Assembly: GCF_030388325.1 (NCBI RefSeq)
Contig: NZ_CP103794.1
Coordinates: 868,001-932,000 of the forward strand
From: Flavobacterium johnsoniae
GTDB lineage: Bacteria; Bacteroidota; Bacteroidia; Flavobacteriales; Flavobacteriaceae
Length of the DNA: 64,000 nt
Direction of reading: 5' to 3'
How positions within the stretch are numbered: position 1 is the stretch's first letter; each line of letters starts with the position of its first letter. The notes below the pieces were generated by a model, which was given only the letters and a program-made list of their open reading frames with translations, searched no databases and was not told where the DNA came from. Shown here in pieces: positions 17,885-25,268 of the stretch. The translations under genes and the position numbers were made by a program.

Positions 17885-17962
17885 TTTTTAGTTTTCAGTC
17901 GCAGTCGCAGTTTTCAGTCTAGTATTTAACTGAGACCGAAAACTGCGACTGAAAACTAAAAA
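17885..17962. repeat. 21-bp perfect inverted repeat between serS and lgt
   Basis: Arms 17885-17905 and 17942-17962 (TTTTTAGTTTTCAGTCGCAG words) are perfect inverse copies. A single arm of the same family occurs at about 14747-14776 and related words at 16957-16990. It may end serS transcription. Confidence 0.85.
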
Positions 17963-17963
17963 A

Positions 17964-19235
17964 CTAGTTTATAATATCAAATCCACAGTAAGGACGTAAA
18001 ACTTCTGGTATCACGATTCCTTCTGGAGTTTGGTAATTTTCAATAATTCCGGCTAAAACACGAGGAAGTGCTAATGAACTTCCGTTAAGTGTATGCGCCA
18101 GCTGATTTTTTCCGTCTTTATCTTTAAAACGTAATTTCAAGCGGTTTGCCTGGAAAGTTTCAAAGTTAGAAACAGAACTAATTTCTAACCAACGATCTTG
18201 CGCGGTTGAAAACACTTCAAAATCATACGTTAAAGCAGATGTGAATCCCATATCACCTCCGCAAAGACGTAAAACTCTGTAAGGAAGTTTTAATTCTTTT
18301 AAAATCTCTTTTACATGCTCAACCATTCCGTCAAGCGCTGCATAAGAATTATCAGGATGTTCAACACGAACGATTTCTACTTTATCAAATTGGTGCAAAC
18401 GGTTTAATCCGCGAACGTGTGCTCCGTAAGAACCTGCTTCGCGACGGAAACATGGCGTATACGCTGTATGCAAAACTGGTAATTCGCTTTCGTTTAAAAT
18501 TACATCGCGGAATAAATTTGTAACTGGAACCTCAGCCGTTGGAATCAAATATAAATCATCAATTGTAGAATGATACATTTGTCCTTCTTTGTCTGGTAAT
18601 TGTCCTGTTCCAAAACCTGAAGCTTCGTTTACCAAATGAGGAACCTGAACTTCATTATATCCTGCAGCGGTATTTTTGTCTAAAAAGTAATTTATTAAAG
18701 CGCGCTGTAAACGAGCCCCTTTTCCTTTATAAACAGGAAATCCTGCTCCAGTGATTTTTACACCCAATTCAAAATCGATAATATCGTATTTCTTTACCAA
18801 TTCCCAATGCGGCTGCGCGCCTTCGTGTAAAGTAGGAATATCTCCTTCTTGGAAAACATTCAAGTTATCGTCTGGCGTTTTTCCTTCAGGAACAATATCT
18901 GCCGGAAGGTTTGGTAAAGTGTATAGTTTATTGGTTAACTCAACAGCCAAAGCTTCTGCTTTTTCGCTAAGTTCTTTACTTTTCTCTTTTAGTGAAACTG
19001 TTTTTTCTTTTAAGATTGCTGCTTTAGCTTTCTCTCCAGATTTCATCAATTCACCAATATCTTTGGACAATTTATTAGATTCTGATAAAGTATTGTCTAA
19101 TTCTACTTGTGCAGCACGACGATTTTCGTCTAATTGAACCACCTCTTCCACAACGCTTTTAGCCTCGATATTTCGTTTTGCTAAAGCTTTGATTACTTTC
19201 TCTTGATTTTCTCTAATAAATGCAATTTGTAACAT
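17964..19235 (-). CDS. serS: Serine--tRNA ligase
   Basis: 423 residues. N-terminal long antiparallel coiled-coil arm (about 27-100), then the class II core: motif 2 YTPCFRREAGSYGAHVRGL with HQFDKVE and motif 3 NGSSLALPRVLAGIIENYQ. It charges tRNA-Ser and tRNA-Sec with serine. The coiled coil grips the tRNA long variable arm. The length is normal. Confidence 0.96.
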   Translation of the reverse strand: MLQIAFIRENQEKVIKALAKRNIEAKSVVEEVVQLDENRRAAQVELDNTLSESNKLSKDIGELMKSGEKAKAAILKEKTVSLKEKSKELSEKAEALAVELTNKLYTLPNLPADIVPEGKTPDDNLNVFQEGDIPTLHEGAQPHWELVKKYDIIDFELGVKITGAGFPVYKGKGARLQRALINYFLDKNTAAGYNEVQVPHLVNEASGFGTGQLPDKEGQMYHSTIDDLYLIPTAEVPVTNLFRDVILNESELPVLHTAYTPCFRREAGSYGAHVRGLNRLHQFDKVEIVRVEHPDNSYAALDGMVEHVKEILKELKLPYRVLRLCGGDMGFTSALTYDFEVFSTAQDRWLEISSVSNFETFQANRLKLRFKDKDGKNQLAHTLNGSSLALPRVLAGIIENYQTPEGIVIPEVLRPYCGFDIIN

Positions 19236-19275
19236 AGCTTGTTTTTTATAACTATTGTATTTTTTATAACGGAAG

Positions 19276-19283
19276 CAAATTTA
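19276..19283 (-). promoter_or_regulatory. -7 box (TAnnTTTG) of serS
   Basis: Minus strand TAAATTTG, 41 bases before the start codon. Confidence 0.55.
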
Positions 19284-19345
19284 ATGAAATGTTTGTTAAC
19301 ATAAGGACAAAGTTTAAAAGGAAAACTTAAAACTCTTATAAACAC

Positions 19346-19370
19346 CAAAAGCACTAAAAAAGTGCTTTTG
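19346..19370 (-). terminator. Hairpin after the 19394-20314 lipoprotein gene
   Basis: CAAAAGCACT (19346-19355) pairs perfectly with AGTGCTTTTG (19361-19370). The T run that follows on the minus strand is weak. Confidence 0.6.
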
Positions 19371-19393
19371 AGATTGTTTCGATTTTATCCAGC

Positions 19394-20314
19394 TTATTCA
19401 AGAAAACGATGTCTGTCATCGCGATGAAAAGCATATTCTCTACCATTAAACTTCAGTTTCTCAGATTCTTTTTTGATTTTCAATTCCTTATTTTTTTCCA
19501 TATCGCTTTCTAAACTATCTTCGATAGCTTCTTCATAAGAGAAATTTTTGGTCACAATTAAATCAAAATAGCCATTTGTTTTATTATCTCCCAAACTCAT
19601 ACCCGTTTCTAAAGTTTCGATCTGGTAAGTGCCATTTCCGTTAGAATCTCCATTGGTAAGGCGAATTGGATATTCGTATAAAAATTTCTTGATTTCATTA
19701 TTTTCAAGAGTCAGTAAAGTAAATTTTTGTTCCGAATACAAAACTATTCTGCTACTTGCGATGGCTTCTGTATAAAAAGCAATTGCTGGAGTTGTTTCGT
19801 TGAGATATACCAGATTTTTCAAAATATGCGATTTAGAAAATCGAACTCCTTCGTTATGATAATATCCTAAATTAGCGTCAAATTCTTCGGCGATTATATT
19901 TCCGCTTTCGCGATCTACGAACAAATATTTACGCTGAAAATAATTTCCTAAATCATCAAAATCATCCGATTTTGGCTTTTTTTTGTTTTGTTCTACAATT
20001 GTGACAACAAAAAATGCCGTTTTTTGATCGAAATTGATAGAACTTGTCTCGTCAATTTTAATTTTCGAATATTTGATTTTAAGATTAGATGCCACTTTTG
20101 AAAGCAGCGGTAGATCCAATTCATCTGAATTTTCTATATTATCCAGATTTTTAAAAATGAGTTTTTTAAACTCTTTTCTATTTATATTAGAGTCTGTTTT
20201 TATCAGCGAAAGTAATTCCTGATTCTGAATCTCTGCTTCATTTTTAGTTTTTTCATTTTTACTGCAAGCGAATAAAAACAGCAAAACTCCACTAATTAGT
20301 ATAGTTTTTTTCAT
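19394..20314 (-). CDS. Lipoprotein of unknown function
   Basis: 306 residues from the ATG at 20314 (another ATG lies two codons upstream). The signal peptide ends in the lipobox LFAC. The rest has an acidic helical head followed by a mixed alpha/beta body with KTAFFVVTIVEQNKKK and YQIETLETGMSLGDNKTNGY. The TNGYFDLIV segment is reminiscent of proteins with VCBS/FG-GAP-like turns, but this is weak. The charged C-terminal tail ends in RDDRHRFLE. No family recognised and no operon partners. Confidence 0.7.
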   Translation of the reverse strand: MKKTILISGVLLFLFACSKNEKTKNEAEIQNQELLSLIKTDSNINRKEFKKLIFKNLDNIENSDELDLPLLSKVASNLKIKYSKIKIDETSSINFDQKTAFFVVTIVEQNKKKPKSDDFDDLGNYFQRKYLFVDRESGNIIAEEFDANLGYYHNEGVRFSKSHILKNLVYLNETTPAIAFYTEAIASSRIVLYSEQKFTLLTLENNEIKKFLYEYPIRLTNGDSNGNGTYQIETLETGMSLGDNKTNGYFDLIVTKNFSYEEAIEDSLESDMEKNKELKIKKESEKLKFNGREYAFHRDDRHRFLE

Positions 20315-20463
20315 AGGCATCAATTTAATAGTAGCATTTTTTTGGGTTCTCCAAATATATACTTTTCTTACAAAATCTGCCAGAAAAATTAAAATTTCAA
20401 AACTACTTTCTTAAAAACATAACTTATTTAGGCTTAAAACACCTTTTTTGCTGCCAAAATAAT

Positions 20464-21003
20464 TTAATCTCTTTTGATTTCGTGACCAACAAATTCTTCT
20501 AAAGCGGCAAACATTTCTTCTACCGAAAGCACTTCAGTATCGGGATGCGATTTTAAAAATGCGGCATTAAGTTCGACTATATTTTCCTCCAATTCGAAAT
20601 ACGCATTGTTATTCAAAACATCGCGAAACGCATTTGGCGTGTCTGCTTTTTCTTTTAGAAATTTCGCTAATTTGATGTTGCTCTGCAAACGCAGTTTTCG
20701 AGATTGTTCTTTAAATAATTCCAAATGTTTTTCGGCACCAATTAAAGCTAAACCTTCTTCTATCAATTCGTTCAATTCTTTATTCCAGCCAGAATCGTGT
20801 ACAAATTGCGAAAAATTTCCTTCGGCGTATTTTGAAGCATAAAAATCTAAATAATAACTCATTAAAGCATCTTCGTGAATTAAATCGTCGTCTATTTTTT
20901 CTTCGCGCATTAAATTGATTACGGAAATATTCGAATTTACAACGTCTTGAGGATTTTCGCTTTTTGCTGCTGTTTCTGAAATAATGATTTTACCGAATTC
21001 CAT
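20464..21003 (-). CDS. DMP19/DUF4375-like protein
   Basis: 179 residues, all-helical. The central stretch LMSYYLDFYASKYAEGNFSQ, FVHDSGWNKELNELIEEGLALIGAEKHLELF fits the DUF4375 (DMP19) pattern, in which the YYLDxYxxxxxxGxFxQF motif is followed by a helix bundle. No signal peptide, so cytosolic. DMP19 was described as a DNA-mimic partner of a regulator in Neisseria; whether this distant member does that is unknown. Confidence 0.6.
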   Translation of the reverse strand: MEFGKIIISETAAKSENPQDVVNSNISVINLMREEKIDDDLIHEDALMSYYLDFYASKYAEGNFSQFVHDSGWNKELNELIEEGLALIGAEKHLELFKEQSRKLRLQSNIKLAKFLKEKADTPNAFRDVLNNNAYFELEENIVELNAAFLKSHPDTEVLSVEEMFAALEEFVGHEIKRD

Positions 21004-21170
21004 TTTGAATTTTATTTAAAAAGATTGTTTTGCAAAGTTGAGGGAAAAAATTGAAATATATACTTTTTACAATTTGAATTAAAACAAAAAAATAAACAGC
21101 TCTTACGCAACCATTTAAAAAAATAGCATCTGTTAAATAGAAAGTGTTTTCTAACTAAAATCAAAAAATC

Positions 21171-21620
21171 ATGAAACAGATTTTCTTATTTTTTATTCTT
21201 CTATTTGTTTTTACAAGCTGTGAGAGCGAAGATTTACCAATTTCAGAGGTACAATATTCTGGAATAGCAAAAGGTGATTCTTTTCCTTATGACGAAAGTA
21301 CTGCTTCAACATTTTTAGTCATTAAAAATACCAAAGCATGGAACAACCTAATGACAGAAATGAGTACTTCAAATGATTTAGTAAAAAATTTCAGTGAGAC
21401 AAACATTGACTTCAATAAGTATCAAATTATTGCGATTATAGACAAAACTCAATACAATGGCGGGCATTCTATTGATATTTTAAAAATCAGTCAAAACCAC
21501 AAGACCATAATTGTAAAAGTTGAAAAATTAAAAACTGGAGATTTAACGTCTAGATTATCTAGACCTTATGAAATTGTAAAAATAGCAAAGACAGACAAAA
21601 GGGTTGTTTTTGAGCAATAA
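21171..21620 (+). CDS. PrcB-like lipoprotein
   Basis: 149 residues. Lipobox FTSC (Cys about 17). The body carries the features of the PrcB C-terminal fold: TKAWNNLMTEM, then DFNKYQIIAIIDKTQYNGGHSIDILKI, and a final TSRLSRPYEIVKIAK. PrcB was first seen as a protease-complex subunit in Treponema. No protease gene adjoins, so a link is not shown. It ends four bases before the stop of the convergent patatin gene. Confidence 0.6.
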   Translation: MKQIFLFFILLFVFTSCESEDLPISEVQYSGIAKGDSFPYDESTASTFLVIKNTKAWNNLMTEMSTSNDLVKNFSETNIDFNKYQIIAIIDKTQYNGGHSIDILKISQNHKTIIVKVEKLKTGDLTSRLSRPYEIVKIAKTDKRVVFEQ

Positions 21621-21624
21621 AAAC

Positions 21625-23181
21625 CTAAAACCCTTTATTCTCCACCAATAATTCTTTCAATTCATTAGTTTTCAAATACGCCGCAAAACGCCCGGAAAGA
21701 AGTAACATTTCTTTTTCTTCGGGCGTTATTTTTAGTTTGGTTTCAACGTGCGAAGCATATTCATAAAGCATTAAAAGTTCGCTTGCGCCGAAATCTTTAA
21801 AAGTTTCTTTATCTAAACTAGAAAGTAAAACTTCTCCATTTTTATCTTTTTTAAAACTATCAGAGCCAAATTTTTCAATCAGTTTTGCTTTAAAATCATT
21901 GTGAAGCTGAAGCCAACTTGCCGCTTCGTCGTCGGTATTTTTTAACTGCGAAACTAAATCTTCATATTTTTCATCTTTCTTCAAAGTTGACAAATGATTT
22001 CTTAAAGTTGTAAAACCAATAATTTGATAATTTGAAGTTGGAATTTTATAGCGTTCCAAAGCATTTTCTACATCTCTTTCAAAAGTCATATATCGAGTTT
22101 GAACCGTATATAAAGACGCAGTTTCTAATAACGAAAGTAGTCTAATTTTGCCATCGTTTATAAAAGGCGATTTTTTCCCTTGTCCCAAACAATCAATAAA
22201 AAGCGATTTTTTGTTTTTATCTTTCACTTTATTGTCGTTGTGGAGCAATTCAATCAAAGTTTCATAACCCATATTATCGGATGCTCCGCCATCGATCACG
22301 CACAAAATTTTATCCTGATTTTTGATTCCGAATTTGGTTTTAGGCAGAACGCCCGGAAAAGCAGAACTCGCCGTAATAGCATACGTAAGCGGAAAATCGT
22401 AACCATTATTAATTTGATTTTTGTCAAGCGGAAGTGACGCTTTATTTGGCGCTAAAGAAGAATTGATTTTTAAAGCGCGAATAATATGAGGCATAAACGG
22501 AAAACGTTCTCCGTTATTATAAGCAGTTCCGTTGGCAACCATAATAGGCAATTGCGGATTTTGCTTACTTTCTTTCGGAATAAAAAAATCAGACAAAAGC
22601 ATTTGGGTTTTAAACTTATTCTGATTGTCTGGATTGGCGCTATCGTATTGCAAGACTTCCAAATCTAATCTTTGTGCCATGGAGACTTTTTCTCCTTTTT
22701 CGTTTCGGCTATTATTTAAAAGAGAAAAAAGTGTAGCCGATTTATTAACGTCCGATTTAAAGGCATCTGCTTTAGAAAAGTAAAATTCGTTGAAAGTGCA
22801 ATTGTCGTATTGTAGTTTGTTTTTTAGAATCGTCAGATAATATCCAGCCGAATAACAGCCCCCGGAAACAGTAGAGAAATAATCGATTTCATTGAGAAAA
22901 TTATGGTTTGATTTTTCTTCTTGAATTTCTTCTAATCCTAAAAGTACGCCTAGACTGAAAAACTGCGCTCTCGATCCGCCGCCCGAAATTCCAACTCCCA
23001 AAGCAATATTCGGATTTTGCAAACGAGAATCACGATCTTGAACTGATTTATATTCGCTTAAATTTATCGCAGGAATCGAATTATAATTGATTTCTGAAAA
23101 TAGATTTATCTTGTTTTGAGCGATTCCTTCATTCATTAAAACCAAAAAAAAGAATCCTATTGAAAGTCTTTTAAATATCAT
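21625..23181 (-). CDS. Exported patatin-like phospholipase
   Basis: 518 residues. Signal peptide 1-22 (NEGIAQ). Oxyanion-hole glycines in GISGGGSRAQFF (residues 64-75), nucleophile Ser106 in FSTVSGGCYSAGYY, and catalytic Asp297 in VIDGGASDNMGYE, so the Ser-Asp dyad is complete. The nucleophile elbow is VSGGC rather than the usual GxSxG, closer to cytosolic PLA2-type enzymes. It probably hydrolyses lipids in the periplasm or at the outer membrane. No C-terminal beta-barrel is apparent. Single gene. Confidence 0.8.
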   Translation of the reverse strand: MIFKRLSIGFFFLVLMNEGIAQNKINLFSEINYNSIPAINLSEYKSVQDRDSRLQNPNIALGVGISGGGSRAQFFSLGVLLGLEEIQEEKSNHNFLNEIDYFSTVSGGCYSAGYYLTILKNKLQYDNCTFNEFYFSKADAFKSDVNKSATLFSLLNNSRNEKGEKVSMAQRLDLEVLQYDSANPDNQNKFKTQMLLSDFFIPKESKQNPQLPIMVANGTAYNNGERFPFMPHIIRALKINSSLAPNKASLPLDKNQINNGYDFPLTYAITASSAFPGVLPKTKFGIKNQDKILCVIDGGASDNMGYETLIELLHNDNKVKDKNKKSLFIDCLGQGKKSPFINDGKIRLLSLLETASLYTVQTRYMTFERDVENALERYKIPTSNYQIIGFTTLRNHLSTLKKDEKYEDLVSQLKNTDDEAASWLQLHNDFKAKLIEKFGSDSFKKDKNGEVLLSSLDKETFKDFGASELLMLYEYASHVETKLKITPEEKEMLLLSGRFAAYLKTNELKELLVENKGF

Positions 23182-23266
23182 AAACCGAAAACATTATTTT
23201 AACGTGTTTAAAATTAATGAATTAATTCAAAAAGAACCATTTAAGAAAACGCAAATTAAAAAATAA

Positions 23267-23294
23267 AAAACCGCATTTTTTATGATGCGGTTTT
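23267..23294 (-). terminator. Intrinsic terminator after the DinB-fold gene
   Basis: AAAACCGCAT (23267-23276) pairs with ATGCGGTTTT (23285-23294). T-rich on both strands and nine bases past the stop codon. Confidence 0.8.
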
Positions 23295-23302
23295 CATTTA
23301 TC

Positions 23303-24442
23303 TTATTTTTTAATTTCCTGAGGAAGAACCTTTTTCTGCTCTTTTTGCTCTGGTGGAATTCGTTTTTTCAAAAACAAAATCTGCCCTAAATGACTCGACT
23401 GATGTTCCATAACGTGAAACCAACAATATTGGTTTGTCATATCATATTTTAATTGAACTTGTGCAAACCAAGCGTCATCTCTTTTCTTTAGTTCTTCAAT
23501 TGTTTTGGCTCTAACTTCATTATAAATATCCAAATAATATTGAATCGGATGACCTTTAAATTCATCACGCCCGCCTTGATCAAGATTTAATGCGTTGTTC
23601 CAAATCTTCTTTTCTTCTTCATTAAAATCTCTATTTTCAAAAGTAAAAACCTGATAGTATTTTTCGGCAGCAGCCAAATGCATTACCAAAGCCCCAATTC
23701 TATTTGCTTCTTCATCATGAAGATAATCGATTTCATACTGGCTCATGTTTTTGACTGTTCTTTCAACGCGAGCTTTCAAATCTTCAAGCATCGAAATCAT
23801 GTCGGCAATTTTTGGAGAAGCGCCTTCAACGTTTCCAATTTTAGCTTCTGGACGAGGCTTTATACCCGTTCCTTCGAGTAGTATACTGCTTTTTCCATCA
23901 ACACTCGATTTATCAGAAGTAATTTTATATTCCTTAACTTTAACTATTGCATCTTTTGAAGTTCCCAAACTCCATTTTGGAATATCTCCGTTTTTTACAG
24001 GAATTTCAAAACTTGAATTTAAAACTGTAAAAGGCTCAAAAACTCCTTTATCATTTTCAATTAATAATTCAAATTTATCAAAATAGAATTTTCCATTATT
24101 AAGACACAAACCTCCAAAACTTAACGATTTACTATTTGCATCTAATGTTCCTTCTACGGTATAAGAATTCCATTCTTTAGATTTTATCGGCCGATCTTGC
24201 ATGTTGTCAAAAAAGCCTTCTTCATCGTTTTTAGTATCGACACGCGCCCATACTCCTGCCCAAGCTGTCGGCTCTGCAGTTTCGACTTTAACCGAAGCTA
24301 TTACTTTAAATTTTTTCTTGACTTTGGTCTGAATATCAATTGTCTGATTGAAAGATGTCCAATCGCTGGAGATTAATTTTTGTGTCTGTGCGTAATTTAC
24401 ACTGAAAAACAAAAATAACAGTGGTATTATTAATTTTTTCAT
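23303..24442 (-). CDS. Exported DinB-fold protein with N-terminal carbohydrate-binding-like domain
   Basis: 379 residues from the ATG at 24442, where the signal peptide starts (KKLIIPLLFLFFSVNYAQ). Upstream in-frame codons would add a non-family extension. Residues about 20-180 form a beta-sandwich resembling CBM4_9/galactose-binding modules (WAGVWARVDT, VLNSSFEIPV). Residues about 215-375 form a DinB four-helix bundle with potential metal ligands in LVMHLAAAEKYY and HVMEHQSSHLGQILFLKK. DinB-fold proteins are usually cytosolic; export and fusion to a sugar-binding-like module are unusual. Activity unknown. Confidence 0.75.
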   Translation of the reverse strand: MKKLIIPLLFLFFSVNYAQTQKLISSDWTSFNQTIDIQTKVKKKFKVIASVKVETAEPTAWAGVWARVDTKNDEEGFFDNMQDRPIKSKEWNSYTVEGTLDANSKSLSFGGLCLNNGKFYFDKFELLIENDKGVFEPFTVLNSSFEIPVKNGDIPKWSLGTSKDAIVKVKEYKITSDKSSVDGKSSILLEGTGIKPRPEAKIGNVEGASPKIADMISMLEDLKARVERTVKNMSQYEIDYLHDEEANRIGALVMHLAAAEKYYQVFTFENRDFNEEEKKIWNNALNLDQGGRDEFKGHPIQYYLDIYNEVRAKTIEELKKRDDAWFAQVQLKYDMTNQYCWFHVMEHQSSHLGQILFLKKRIPPEQKEQKKVLPQEIKK

Positions 24443-24520
24443 TTTTGGAAAATTAAAAGTTGTGTAAATGTAAGATTGTTTTCTAAGTAATAACTTACTT
24501 TTACAAAAAAACTGCACAAA

Positions 24521-24549
24521 AAAACCGCATCCAAACAGAATGCGGTTTT
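24521..24549 (-). terminator. Intrinsic terminator after the CDGSH gene
   Basis: AAAACCGCAT (24521-24530) pairs with ATGCGGTTTT (24540-24549). The stem sequence is the same as at 23267-23294. Confidence 0.75.
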
Positions 24550-24572
24550 CAATATTTAAAACTAGAAAAATC

Positions 24573-24800
24573 TTAGTTCGTTTTCATTGGCGGTAAATCG
24601 AAAGCAACGGAATCGTGTTCGAAGTTGTTTCTGTGTCCTCCGTCGCAGAAAGGTTTGTTGTTAGATAATCCGCAACGGCAAAGTCCTAATGCAGATCTAC
24701 CTTGTAAACCGTAAAGCGCTCCTTCTGGGTCCATGATTTCAAAATCTCCTTCGATTTTGATTGATCCGTTTTTATTGATGATTAATTTAGTCTTGCTCAT
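24573..24800 (-). CDS. CDGSH iron-sulfur domain protein
   Basis: 75 residues from the ATG at 24800; an earlier in-frame ATG at 24824 would add eight residues outside the family. The [2Fe-2S] motif is CRCGLSNNKPFCDGGH: Cys41, Cys43, Cys52 and His56. This 3-Cys/1-His ligand set defines CDGSH (mitoNEET-like) proteins that carry a labile cluster. It is a single-domain cytosolic form. Probably redox or Fe-S handling; no partner gene. Confidence 0.92.
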   Translation of the reverse strand: MSKTKLIINKNGSIKIEGDFEIMDPEGALYGLQGRSALGLCRCGLSNNKPFCDGGHRNNFEHDSVAFDLPPMKTN

Positions 24801-24886
24801 AAATTTTGTTTTTTTCGGATGCAAAGATTGCGAAATATATTCTCATTTATAAGCGCGAAACGTAGTTTAAACTGGTTCTATTTTAT

Positions 24887-25216
24887 GAAGTTTTACCGCA
24901 AAGATACGCGGAGGTTTTTCGCAAAGATTCACAAAGATTCATTATGTTGTCAGGCTGAGCGAAGTCGAAGCCCGCAAAGATTTTTTATTACTCTAATTAT
25001 TACCTATAAAGTTTGTCATTTCGACGAAGGAGAAATCTTCGCGAGAAACTCTACAAAGATTGGCAAAATTCTGTACGGAGCTACTTATGAAGATTTCTCC
25101 TTCGTCGAAATGACAAGATTGCGGAAAAAACTTTGTGACCTTGCGCCTTTGCGAGAACTAAATTCAAAAAAATCTTAGCGAATCTCTGTGTCTTTTTCTT
25201 TGCGAATCTCCGCGTA
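24887..25216. repeat. Composite repeat region before metG
   Basis: The 468 bases between the CDGSH gene and metG hold no gene I believe. Outer arms of CGCAAAGATTC-type words (24887-24945 and about 25120-25216) run in opposite directions. Inside are a single 25-base arm (24948-24972) identical to the hairpin arms at 44538-44603, and a full palindromic element at 25013-25116. Confidence 0.8.
25013..25116. repeat. Palindromic element, copy 2 (TTGTCATTTCGACG arms)
   Basis: Arms 25013-25040 and 25089-25116 are a perfect 28-base inverse pair. The core has GAAACTCTACAAAGATTGGC and ACGGAGCTACT, matching copy 1 at 11416-11519, with compensating changes in the arms. Confidence 0.85.
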
Positions 25217-25241
25217 ATATTAAAATCTCAATTCTATTGCT

Positions 25242-25249
25242 TATTTTTG
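25242..25249 (+). promoter_or_regulatory. -7 box (TAnnTTTG) of metG
   Basis: TATTTTTG, 19 bases before the ATG at 25269, giving a very short leader. Confidence 0.6.
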
Positions 25250-25268
25250 CACTCAATAAAATTGAATT

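Noticed and set aside
24819..25178. Open frame of 119 codons on the plus strand
   Set aside because: It runs through CGCAAAG-type repeats and both arms of a palindrome; composition is not protein-like and no start signal is present.
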